This document shows positions 57,328 through 64,000 of a DNA stretch of 64,000 bases, one piece after another. The translations under genes and the position numbers were made by a program. This DNA comes from SZUA-368 sp028533045 (GTDB taxonomy: Bacteria; Spirochaetota; Spirochaetia; DSM-2461): positions 1 through 64,000 of the forward strand of contig JBNAIG010000046.1 of the NCBI GenBank assembly GCA_050031985.1. The letters run 5' to 3'. Each line of letters starts with the position of its first letter. Position 1 is the first letter of the stretch. The notes under the pieces are model-generated. The model had not been told where the DNA came from. It did no database searches and saw nothing but the letters and a program-made list of their open reading frames with translations.

Positions 57328-59159
57328 GTAAAAACAACCCCTTGAGCGGGCCCGGATCGGGAGGCCCCGCAGGACATATGATGATGGGTAAAAAGGAAAA
57401 AGCCAAAGACAGAAAGGGAACCCTGGCCCGTCTCTGGACCTACCTGAGACATCAGAAAATCGGCCTTGCCCTGGTCTTTTTGACTGTTTTCATCACCACA
57501 GCCCTGAATATCGCCGGGCCTTACCTTATGAAGATAGCCCTGGACAGCCATATTTCGGAAGGGGTTCATTTCTCCGCCCTCCTCCGGATTCTGGTAGCCA
57601 TGGCCATAGTCTACGCCCTGGCTTCGCTGCTAACATTAATTCAGCAGCACATAATGATAGGCCTCTCCCAGAGGGCCATTCGCGCCCTACGAAGGGATGT
57701 GTTTCAAAAGTTTCAGGAACTGACGGTACGCTACTTTGACACCCACTCTTCGGGGGAGTTGATGAGCCGGGTAACCAACGACATAGATAACATCAGCAAT
57801 ACCCTGTCCACGGGAGTTCTTCAGGTCATTTCCGCTGTGCTGACCCTTATCTCTGTGGCGGTGGTCATGGTCAGTCTAAACTGGCCCCTGGCCCTTATTT
57901 GTCTTTGTGTGATTCCCCTGGTCATCTTCGTCACCAAAAAAGTGGGCGGCCATACCCGAACGGGATTCCGGGACCGGCAAAAGTCACTGGGGAAAATCAA
58001 CGGTATTATAGAAGAGAATGTGTCCGGCCATCGTGTGATCAAATCCTTTACCAAGGAGGAGGAGATCATGGGGGATTTTAACCGGGAAAACGAGAAGATG
58101 CGCCGGGCCTCCTACAAGGCAAACGCCGTGTCCGGACTCATGGGCCCCATGATGAATATGATGAATAACCTTAACTATGCGGTGACCGCCTTTGCCGGAG
58201 GAATCCTGGCCCTGAACGGATTAGTTTCTGTGGGGACCATTGCGGCCTTCCTTAACTACTCCCGCCAATTTTCCCGTCCTTTAAACCAGGTGGCCCAGCT
58301 TTATACCTCGATTCAGTCGGCCCTGGCCGGGGCGGAACGGGTTTTCGCCCTGCTCGATGAGGAGCCCGAATTCTGTGATGCCCCCGATGCCCTTCCCCTT
58401 GAGGAGATTGAAGGACAGGTCATTCTTGAGGATATCCACTTCCGTTACAAAGAGGATATTCCCGTGCTAAAAGGCATTGATATCCATGCCGAACCGGGAC
58501 AGACCATCGCTCTCGTAGGACCGACCGGTGCAGGAAAAACCACCATCATAAACCTGCTCACCCGCTTCTACGACTACCACAGGGGAACCATTACCATAGA
58601 CGGAAAGGACCTGCGCCATATACGCAAGGATGACCTGCGACGTTCTTTGGGGATTGTTCTACAGGAGACATTCCTCTTCTCCGGGACTGTTAAGGAGAAT
58701 ATTCGCTACGGACGGCTCGATGCGACCGATGAGGAGATTCGGGAAGCGGCAAAAATGGCCAACGCCCACCAGTTTATCCACCGTATGCCCAAGGGGTACG
58801 ATACGGAGATTTCCGAGAACGGGGCCAACCTTTCCGAAGGCCAGCGCCAGCTCATAGCCATCGCCCGGGCCATTCTTTCCCAACCCTCCATCCTCATTCT
58901 GGATGAAGCCACCTCCAGCGTCGATACAAGAACGGAGGTGCAGATTCAGGAGGGGATGCTTAAACTGATGGAAGGACGGACGAGTTTTGTTATCGCCCAT
59001 CGCCTCTCTACTATCAAAAATGCCGACGCCATTCTGGTGTTAAAAGACGGGGAGATTATCGAGCGGGGCACCCATGGAGAACTCCTGGACGCCCGGGGAT
59101 TCTATCACGAACTCTATCACAGCCAGTTTGGCAAGGAGAATGTCTCCACCGCCTCGTGA
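57324..59159 (+). CDS. Heterodimeric ABC exporter, catalytic-site subunit
   Basis: A 611-residue partner of the preceding protein. A cytoplasmic N-terminal extension rich in Gly and Met (NPLSGPGSGGPAGHMMMGKK) precedes six membrane helices and a nucleotide-binding domain with Walker A GPTGAGKT, signature LSEGQRQLIAIARA, Walker B LILDEATSSVD and a normal H-loop FVIAHRLS. Its signature is LSEGQ, the variant seen in the partner of degenerate subunits. It completes an asymmetric type-IV exporter. The gene is last in marR-ABC-ABC and ends 1 nt before the convergent ferredoxin gene. Confidence 0.93.
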   Translation: MSKNNPLSGPGSGGPAGHMMMGKKEKAKDRKGTLARLWTYLRHQKIGLALVFLTVFITTALNIAGPYLMKIALDSHISEGVHFSALLRILVAMAIVYALASLLTLIQQHIMIGLSQRAIRALRRDVFQKFQELTVRYFDTHSSGELMSRVTNDIDNISNTLSTGVLQVISAVLTLISVAVVMVSLNWPLALICLCVIPLVIFVTKKVGGHTRTGFRDRQKSLGKINGIIEENVSGHRVIKSFTKEEEIMGDFNRENEKMRRASYKANAVSGLMGPMMNMMNNLNYAVTAFAGGILALNGLVSVGTIAAFLNYSRQFSRPLNQVAQLYTSIQSALAGAERVFALLDEEPEFCDAPDALPLEEIEGQVILEDIHFRYKEDIPVLKGIDIHAEPGQTIALVGPTGAGKTTIINLLTRFYDYHRGTITIDGKDLRHIRKDDLRRSLGIVLQETFLFSGTVKENIRYGRLDATDEEIREAAKMANAHQFIHRMPKGYDTEISENGANLSEGQRQLIAIARAILSQPSILILDEATSSVDTRTEVQIQEGMLKLMEGRTSFVIAHRLSTIKNADAILVLKDGEIIERGTHGELLDARGFYHELYHSQFGKENVSTAS

Positions 59160-59160
59160 T

Positions 59161-59955
59161 TTAGCTGTTCGCCTGAACGATTTCGGACAATTTGATATGA
59201 CTGTTCCTGAATCGGTTGCCATTCACTTCACCTTTGATGTGAATGGCATTGGAGGGACAGTTCTGAATACAGGCGAAACACATAAAGCACTTGTTGCTTA
59301 GGGAGATATTCTTGTTCTCCTTGTCCACGGTGATATTATCCACGGGGCAGACGCTGGCGCATACGCCGCAGCCGGTACAGTTATCATTCAAGACCAGGTA
59401 GTTATCGATGGGCTCGGCGTAGACATGGACTTTGAGCCTCTTTTCATTGAAGGGGCGTCCTTCTCTCTTGGCCATGTAGTTAAAAGTAGCTTTTTGGATA
59501 AAGTTTTCCTTTAAAATCCATTTTTTCGAGGCTTCTATGTCCGATTTGACTGCAGCAAGCTGTTCTTCAATCTTCTTCTTGGGCTCCTTCGCCTTCTCCT
59601 TTTCCATATCAAAGGTAGGAAGATAGTTGTCCACCATCATAATCCGGTTGATATAATCGAAGGTGTATCCCCCTTCCTTTCCGATATCGGTTAAATGCTT
59701 CGCCACCGCTCCGGAGTAAACCCCGTAAGTTGTCACCGCGAAAAGGTAGTCGCAATGGAAGGTCACTTTCTTTAGGTAATCCACCAGATAGGAAGGAACT
59801 CCCCAGGCATGGAGGGGAAAGACAATACCGATTTTATCGTCGCTAAATTCATAGATTCCTTGCTTATCCATCCGGGGAATGGAGAGCAGCTCTCCCCCTA
59901 ATTCCTTGGCAATATGAAGACTGTTGCCGGTTGCCGTAAAATATAAGATTTTCAT
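59161..59955 (-). CDS. EFR1-type flavodoxin/ferredoxin protein
   Basis: A 264-residue fusion: flavodoxin-like FMN fold (MKILYFTATGNSLHIAKELGG at the start, FPLHAWGVPSYL) and C-terminal 2[4Fe-4S] ferredoxin, CTGCGVCASVCPVDN and CFMCFACIQNCPSNA, each with four cysteines. EFR1 proteins pass electrons between flavin and iron-sulfur partners. The ATG at 59955 has AAGGAGA; a longer frame overlaps the dehydrogenase gene. It is third in an operon with two short-chain dehydrogenases, 46 nt after the second, and may feed or drain their redox pools. Confidence 0.87.
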   Translation of the reverse strand: MKILYFTATGNSLHIAKELGGELLSIPRMDKQGIYEFSDDKIGIVFPLHAWGVPSYLVDYLKKVTFHCDYLFAVTTYGVYSGAVAKHLTDIGKEGGYTFDYINRIMMVDNYLPTFDMEKEKAKEPKKKIEEQLAAVKSDIEASKKWILKENFIQKATFNYMAKREGRPFNEKRLKVHVYAEPIDNYLVLNDNCTGCGVCASVCPVDNITVDKENKNISLSNKCFMCFACIQNCPSNAIHIKGEVNGNRFRNSHIKLSEIVQANS

Positions 59956-60001
59956 GGTTTCTCCTTCCTTTATTTGTAAGTGAGTTGCGAGCCGAATTCC
60001 A

Positions 60002-60829
60002 TCAGGATTGGCCATAATTCTTGAGCATAGCTAGAAACATTCGGTCAAAAGCCTTGTCGCTCAGTAGTTTTCTGCCCAAAAGAGACTGCTTTGCCATTTT
60101 CCCGGCGGCGTATCTTGTCTTGGGCCGTTTGACCTTTATCGCTTTGGAAATAGTACGGGCGATAACTGTTGGTTCGCTGTACTGTCCCGGTTCCTGGGTG
60201 CCCTCCATCATTCGGGCTATAAGGGATTTCATTTCTTTATAAGGGCCGTTGCTATCTTCAAAGAGTTCATCCATGGCATCCTTAAATCCGGTCTTTATGA
60301 CACCGGGCTCCACGATGACCACATCTATGTCGAACTGCTTTACTTCCAAACGGAGGCAATCGCTCCACCCTTCCAGGGCGTGTTTGGAGGCATGGTACCA
60401 GGCCCCCAGGGGAGTGTAGACCTTGCCGCCCACGGAGGTCACATTAACGATGGTGCCGCTCCCCTGAATCCGCATCCCCGGCAGGATAGCCTTGGTGATC
60501 TCCGCCAGCCCAAAGAGATTTACCTCAAACTGCCTCTTCGCCTGTTCGTAACTCACCTCTTCCACCGGTCCGTATACGGCATAACCCGCATTGTTCACCA
60601 GTACGTCAACCCGGCCCTCGGCTTCAAGAATTCCGGCCACTTCCGTTCTAACTTGGTCATGATTAGTAAGGTCCAGAGAGACCGCTTTTCCGCCGGCCTC
60701 TACAATATCCGTCATCATGTCTACCCGGCGGGCCGCGCCGTATACGATATGGCCCTCTTCGATCAACTGCAGGGCCGTGGCTTTGCCGATTCCGCTGCTG
60801 GCACCTGTCACAATGATTACTTTACCCAT
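60002..60829 (-). CDS. Short-chain dehydrogenase/reductase (classical)
   Basis: A 275-residue SDR. VIIVTGASSGIGKATALQLI is the cofactor loop, LVNNAGYAVYGPVEE carries NNAG, and YHASKHALEGWSDCLRLEV the Tyr-x3-Lys. Absence of an Asp at the end of beta2 and presence of Arg-Arg (YGAARRVDMM) favour NADPH. The substrate is unknown. The start at 60829 overlaps the previous gene's stop by one base (TAATG); an in-frame ATG at 60874 lies inside that gene. It is second in the redox operon. Confidence 0.85.
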   Translation of the reverse strand: MGKVIIVTGASSGIGKATALQLIEEGHIVYGAARRVDMMTDIVEAGGKAVSLDLTNHDQVRTEVAGILEAEGRVDVLVNNAGYAVYGPVEEVSYEQAKRQFEVNLFGLAEITKAILPGMRIQGSGTIVNVTSVGGKVYTPLGAWYHASKHALEGWSDCLRLEVKQFDIDVVIVEPGVIKTGFKDAMDELFEDSNGPYKEMKSLIARMMEGTQEPGQYSEPTVIARTISKAIKVKRPKTRYAAGKMAKQSLLGRKLLSDKAFDRMFLAMLKNYGQS

Positions 60830-61779
60830 TAGATACCCCAGCTGATCCCAGTGGCTTTTTCCGAAACTTCCCAAAGTTTTTTGGCAACGGCCTTATCTTT
60901 GGCATGGGGCTCGAGCTTACACTCTCCTACAGGACCAACCCAGTAGCTTCTTCCCGTGGGGCCGTAGAAGCCTTTCTGGTCCAGATTGGGTTCGGTAGCG
61001 CACATGAGTTCAGGGTAAGCTCCGTTTTCTGCAGGCTGGGTCAGGGGGGAGAGCTTCATCAGGCCGAATGTGAGGCGCATCATGAAACTGCCGCTGGTCT
61101 TGATCAGTGCCGTTCGTGATGAACCGGGATGGCAGGCATAGGCTTTAACTCCGGTTTTACCCGCCTTTACCAAGCGGTCCTGCAGTTCATAGATAGACAT
61201 TATCTGGGCCAGCTTGCTCTGGCTGTAGGCATCATTAGGGGTGTAATCCTTATCCCAATTCAAATCGTCAAACTTGATAGTTTTAAGCCCCATGTCATAA
61301 CCCATGCTTCCTACAGTCACGATTCGTCCTCCCGTCTTCTCAATAAGGGGGAAAAGCAGGGCCTGCAGGGTAAAGTGACCGTAATGGTTCACTCCCATCT
61401 GGCTTTCGAAGCCGTCCACCGTAAACTGTTGTTTGGGAACCTGGGCAATAGCCCCGTTGCACATGAGGGCATCTATACGGTTTACTTTATCAAGGACCTC
61501 TTTGGCGGCCTGTTTTACCGAAGCCTGGTTTCCCAGATCCATCTTTATAGAAATGACATCTATTCCCTTGCCCAATTCTTCTTTTAATAGAGCTGTAATA
61601 TCCGCCGCTTTTCCGGGATTACGGTTTAACATAACCACTTGAGCCCTCTTGGATAGTAATATTTTCGCCGCTTCAAACCCCGTACCGCTGGTCGTACCGG
61701 TAATAACAAAAGTCTTCCCCTTAAGGGAACCGATTCTTTCCGGGGTCCATCCGTTTTTTCCAAATTGTGTATCTGCCAT
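60829..61779 (-). CDS. Short-chain dehydrogenase, protochlorophyllide/retinol-reductase-like
   Basis: A 316-residue SDR. FVITGTTSGTGFEAAKILL gives TGxxxGxG, YSQSKLAQIMSIYELQ the Tyr-x3-Lys, and CNGAIAQVPKQQFTVDGFE replaces the usual NNAG, as in WWOX/retinol-dehydrogenase-like members. The C-terminal 60 residues (PTGRSYWVGPVGECKLEPHA) resemble plant-like TIC32/POR-type extensions. Substrate is unknown; a ketone or aldehyde reductase is likely. It is first in the operon, with an AAAGGAG ribosome site, and divergent from an AraC-type regulator that probably controls it. Confidence 0.85.
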   Translation of the reverse strand: MADTQFGKNGWTPERIGSLKGKTFVITGTTSGTGFEAAKILLSKRAQVVMLNRNPGKAADITALLKEELGKGIDVISIKMDLGNQASVKQAAKEVLDKVNRIDALMCNGAIAQVPKQQFTVDGFESQMGVNHYGHFTLQALLFPLIEKTGGRIVTVGSMGYDMGLKTIKFDDLNWDKDYTPNDAYSQSKLAQIMSIYELQDRLVKAGKTGVKAYACHPGSSRTALIKTSGSFMMRLTFGLMKLSPLTQPAENGAYPELMCATEPNLDQKGFYGPTGRSYWVGPVGECKLEPHAKDKAVAKKLWEVSEKATGISWGI

Positions 61780-61829
61780 AAAATATCTCCTTTGTGTAAG
61801 TAGGTCATTACCTTACTGAACCAACTATA

Positions 61830-61845
61830 ATCTTCAACAGAAGAT
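61830..61845. promoter_or_regulatory. Inverted repeat upstream of the SDR operon
   Basis: ATCTTC-AACA-GAAGAT lies beside a minus-strand TATAGT -10 box, between the divergent SDR and AraC genes. A second imperfect repeat, GTAAG...CTTAC, lies at 61797-61817. Confidence 0.45.
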
Positions 61846-61894
61846 AAAATAAGGCCGGATTATCGCTAAAACATGCCTATTTGTATCAACCGGG

Positions 61895-61923
61895 TTGCAT
61901 TGCTCTCCTTTTGGGTGCTTAAT
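61895..61923 (+). promoter_or_regulatory. AraC-gene promoter giving a probably leaderless transcript
   Basis: TTGCAT (61895-61900), 17 nt, CTTAAT (61918-61923). Seven bases further is the A of the ATG at 61930. AGAGG directly abuts that ATG, too near to act as a normal ribosome site. Confidence 0.45.
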
Positions 61924-61929
61924 AGAGGT

Positions 61930-62868
61930 ATGAGCAAGAAGCAAATTAGAGAAATTGTAGAAAACTGGATTCACGAAGACGGGACAATCGAAACGGGAAT
62001 AAAAGGGGTACAGCTCTTTAAGGTTTCCGAAGCGATAACCTGCGCCCCCGCCGTATACGAACCTGCGGTCATCGTTATTGTCAACGGGACAAAGGAGGCC
62101 GTCCTGGATGGCCACAGATACGTTTACGACGACAGCAAGTATATGTGCTGCCCTATCTCCCTGCCGGTGGAAGCGGGAACTCCCGATTGTTCACCGGAAA
62201 ATCCCCTCCTGGGAGTCTATATTTCCCTTGATACCAGAGTTATGACAGAACTGGCCATAGAGATGGAAAGTATCCCCGGAACAATTCGTAAGCCCCAAAG
62301 CGGTCCGGTCCCCCAGAGCCTTACACTTGCTCATTGGGACGACTCTTTTACCGACGCCCTGCTTAGACTCTTACAGCTGGGCGACTCCCCGGAGGACAAG
62401 GCCATACTCGGAGCCAGCCGCCTGAGAGAGTTGTACTACGCCGTATTAAAAGGGGAAGCGGGAGAAGCGGCCCGCCGCGCCTTTGGCGTGGGTAATGAGA
62501 TTGCCCGGGCCATCGAATACCTGTCCACCCGTCTGGACGAAGCGGTGACCATCGAAGAGATGGCCGCACAGGTAGGAATGAGCCGAGCCGTATTCCACCG
62601 CAAGTTCAAGCAGGCCACCACCATGCCCCCCATTCAGTTTGTCAAATCGATGAAGCTTAACAACGCGGCCATGATGATAGCCGGAGGTATGACCGTGAAC
62701 GAAGCGGCACAGGGGGTAGGCTATGCCAGCTCCTCCCAATTCAGCCGGGAATTCAAACGGATGTACGGAGAATCGCCCAAACAGTGGAGCCATACCAAAC
62801 CGCTGCCCATGGAAACCATTGGCCGGTCATCCCACTTTTTTGATCAGCTCCAGCAGTCAGCGCTTTAG
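61930..62868 (+). CDS. AraC-family regulator with AraC_N (YqhC-like) domain
   Basis: A 312-residue activator. Residues about 20-180 form the AraC_N domain (AVYEPAVIVIVNGTKEAVLDG, GVYISLDTRVMTELAIEM), the ligand domain of YqhC-like proteins, which respond to aldehydes in E. coli and control NADPH-dependent reductases. The C-terminal pair of helix-turn-helices contains EEMAAQVGMSRAVFHRKFKQ and VNEAAQGVGYASSSQFSREFKR. Its divergent neighbours are two reductases and a flavodoxin/ferredoxin, matching that logic. The ATG at 61930 gives the best N-terminus; an upstream ATG at 61873 would lie before the promoter. Confidence 0.88.
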   Translation: MSKKQIREIVENWIHEDGTIETGIKGVQLFKVSEAITCAPAVYEPAVIVIVNGTKEAVLDGHRYVYDDSKYMCCPISLPVEAGTPDCSPENPLLGVYISLDTRVMTELAIEMESIPGTIRKPQSGPVPQSLTLAHWDDSFTDALLRLLQLGDSPEDKAILGASRLRELYYAVLKGEAGEAARRAFGVGNEIARAIEYLSTRLDEAVTIEEMAAQVGMSRAVFHRKFKQATTMPPIQFVKSMKLNNAAMMIAGGMTVNEAAQGVGYASSSQFSREFKRMYGESPKQWSHTKPLPMETIGRSSHFFDQLQQSAL

Positions 62869-62899
62869 AAGGCTAATTTTTCTTGTTTTATTGCGAATT

Positions 62900-62915
62900 G
62901 GGGATTTTATTCCCC
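62900..62915 (+). terminator. Weak hairpin after the AraC gene
   Basis: GGGGA-TTTTAT-TCCCC followed by only TTT. It may end the AraC-gene transcript but overlaps the approach to the next promoter. Confidence 0.3.
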
Positions 62916-62923
62916 TTTCAGAC

Positions 62924-62952
62924 TTGTCTTTCGTAGAAAGATACAACAAAAT
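62924..62952 (+). promoter_or_regulatory. MFS-gene promoter giving a probably leaderless transcript
   Basis: TTGTCT (62924-62929), 17 nt, CAAAAT (62947-62952); the seventh base beyond is the A of the ATG at 62959. No ribosome site is visible. Confidence 0.4.
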
Positions 62953-62958
62953 AAAGAC

Positions 62959-64000
62959 ATGGACTTCCTTTCCCGAAGAGAGAAACAGAAAGGGCGGCGC
63001 AGCTACCTTCTTTACACTTTTGTTAACGGCTTAAGCTACAGTTTCCTGGCGGAGACGATGATCTACCTGCTGGCGATGCACTACGGGGCGGGAAATATGC
63101 AGCTGGGCTATATCTCCTCGGCGGTCTATCTGACAGGAGTAGTGGTATTCTTCGTACCGGTCTTCTTCCGAAATGTTCCGATTATCCGGCTCTTTTTTGC
63201 GGCCTGGCTTCTCCGGGGACTGGTGAGTCTGGCTTACGGCTTCACTCCCGTTTTGGAAAGTTCCCGGGCCGTTTGGCTCATTATCGGGGTCTATACCCTT
63301 TACTGCCTGCTTCGGAACACAGCCTACCCCATGAATCATGTCATCCAGGGCTACATAACCAAACCCTCCGAGCGGGGCAGCTACTCCTCCCGGGTCATAA
63401 TGGTGCTTTACGCCTCCATGACTCTTTCCCGGCTCCTCAGTTTCTCCACCCTGACCCTCTTTGGTTCCCGGGAAATAGAAGGGATATTTGCCCTTCTTCT
63501 TCTGGGGATACTCCTGAACTCGGGGGCTTCCGCAGCCATAACCCGCATTCCCGTAAAACAGCGGATTCAGGGGAAAAGTTTTAAAGAAGCCTTTGATTCC
63601 TTCCGCACCTACCTGGTCGACCCCAAGCACCGCACCCTTATCACTCTCTACTGCACGGGCATGTCCCTCTTCGTTTTGTTCGGTTTCACAGTCCCTTTCC
63701 TTAGGAAGATTCTGGATGTGCCCCCGAACCTGATTTTTATCTTTACCACTCTGAACTTTGCCGGAGTCATTGTCACAAGCCGCACCATGCGCCCTTACCT
63801 GGACCGATTCGGGAGCAAACCGCTCCTTATCATATGCAATATCCTTATTCTACTCCTCGCCCTCCTCTGGGTCTTCGCGCCCGTCAGTCTGCCTATTTAC
63901 GCCTTTTTTATCCTGGGAATCTTCTCCATGGCCTTTCTGGGACTGAACCGCCTACTTTTAGACAGGCTGATTGTCAATTCCATTCCCGGGGACGACCGGA
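62959..64000 (+). CDS. MFS-like membrane transporter (3' end beyond the window)
   Basis: 347 codons are visible, open to the window edge. The protein starts MDFLSRREKQKGRRSYLLY and is strongly hydrophobic, with about nine helices so far, for example YISSAVYLTGVVVFFVPVFF, IEGIFALLLLGILLNSG and PIYAFFILGIFSMAFLGL. RKILDVPPNLIFIFTTLNF and MRPYLDRFGSKPLL resemble the MFS loop between helices, with the GxxxDRxG-like YLDRFGSKP at the second half. It is probably a 12-helix MFS-type carrier; the substrate is unknown. It follows the AraC gene in the same direction, after 90 nt. Confidence 0.7.
   Translation, partial: MDFLSRREKQKGRRSYLLYTFVNGLSYSFLAETMIYLLAMHYGAGNMQLGYISSAVYLTGVVVFFVPVFFRNVPIIRLFFAAWLLRGLVSLAYGFTPVLESSRAVWLIIGVYTLYCLLRNTAYPMNHVIQGYITKPSERGSYSSRVIMVLYASMTLSRLLSFSTLTLFGSREIEGIFALLLLGILLNSGASAAITRIPVKQRIQGKSFKEAFDSFRTYLVDPKHRTLITLYCTGMSLFVLFGFTVPFLRKILDVPPNLIFIFTTLNFAGVIVTSRTMRPYLDRFGSKPLLIICNILILLLALLWVFAPVSLPIYAFFILGIFSMAFLGLNRLLLDRLIVNSIPGDDR

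Noticed and set aside
1..64000. tRNA, rRNA or tmRNA genes
   Set aside because: No tRNA-like cloverleaf with a TTC arm or conserved rRNA segment was seen by eye; a tRNAscan-SE/Infernal run would settle it.

Overview
The window reads as a chromosomal segment of a free-living Gram-negative bacterium, most plausibly a spirochaete. This is an inference from an FabV-type enoyl reductase in the fatty-acid cluster, many short exported lipoproteins and barrel-like proteins, 7TMR-DISM diguanylate cyclases, a TRL-like lipoprotein and very large orphan solute-binding proteins. No rRNA or tRNA gene, prophage or CRISPR array was seen. One IS3-type transposase start runs off the left edge.

Layout. 1-2.9 kb is a patchwork: transposase start, an orphan Phd/YefM-type antitoxin on a near-perfect operator palindrome, a remnant of a cupin gene tail, an esterase-like lipoprotein, an iron-sulfur flavoprotein and an intact cupin gene. 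3.1-9.1 kb is a tryptophan operon (trpE, trpG-D fusion, trpC-F fusion, trpB) without trpA. 9.1-11.8 kb is an exported clostripain-family protease operon. argH (11.9-13.2 kb) is followed by two tandem membrane diguanylate cyclases and the grpE-dnaK-dnaJ chaperone operon (16.7-20.5 kb). 20.7-27.2 kb holds a DUF4301 gene, a small coiled-coil gene, an unusual J-domain/LRR gene, a cytoplasmic heparinase-like lyase, a phased 22-bp repeat array, a lipoprotein and a YaeR-type VOC protein.

27.2-33.6 kb encodes a solute-binding protein with a NodB-like deacetylase under a palindromic operator, then an exported ankyrin-repeat protein with a partner. 33.7-42.1 kb is the fatty-acid initiation and elongation block: accB-C-D-A on the minus strand and fabH-G-F-Z-V on the plus strand, fired from overlapping divergent promoters. 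fabD and acpP are absent.

42.1-46.7 kb contains the most unusual system: a five-gene minus-strand operon of ECF sigma factor (probable CTG start), membrane anti-sigma-like protein, exported caspase-like protein with GVQxxxLFN repeats, a stand-alone sigma region 4 and a small zinc-finger anti-sigma-like protein. 46.8-52.1 kb has a second large solute-binding lipoprotein translationally coupled to a chemoreceptor, then aroC. 52.1-55.0 kb has a small operator-controlled gene, a lactonase and two tandem exported jelly-roll-like proteins. 55.1-59.2 kb is a MarR-controlled heterodimeric ABC exporter. 59.2-62.9 kb is a redox cluster (two short-chain dehydrogenases, an EFR1-type flavodoxin/ferredoxin) divergent from an AraC_N/AraC regulator. 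A partial MFS-like transporter runs off the right edge.

A recurrent feature is near-consensus promoters placed so that transcription would begin at or within about 3 nt of the start codon (argH, the 11.7-kb barrel gene, fabH, the 22.3-kb coiled-coil gene, araC, the MFS gene), which suggests leaderless mRNAs. All promoter and operator calls were made by eye.
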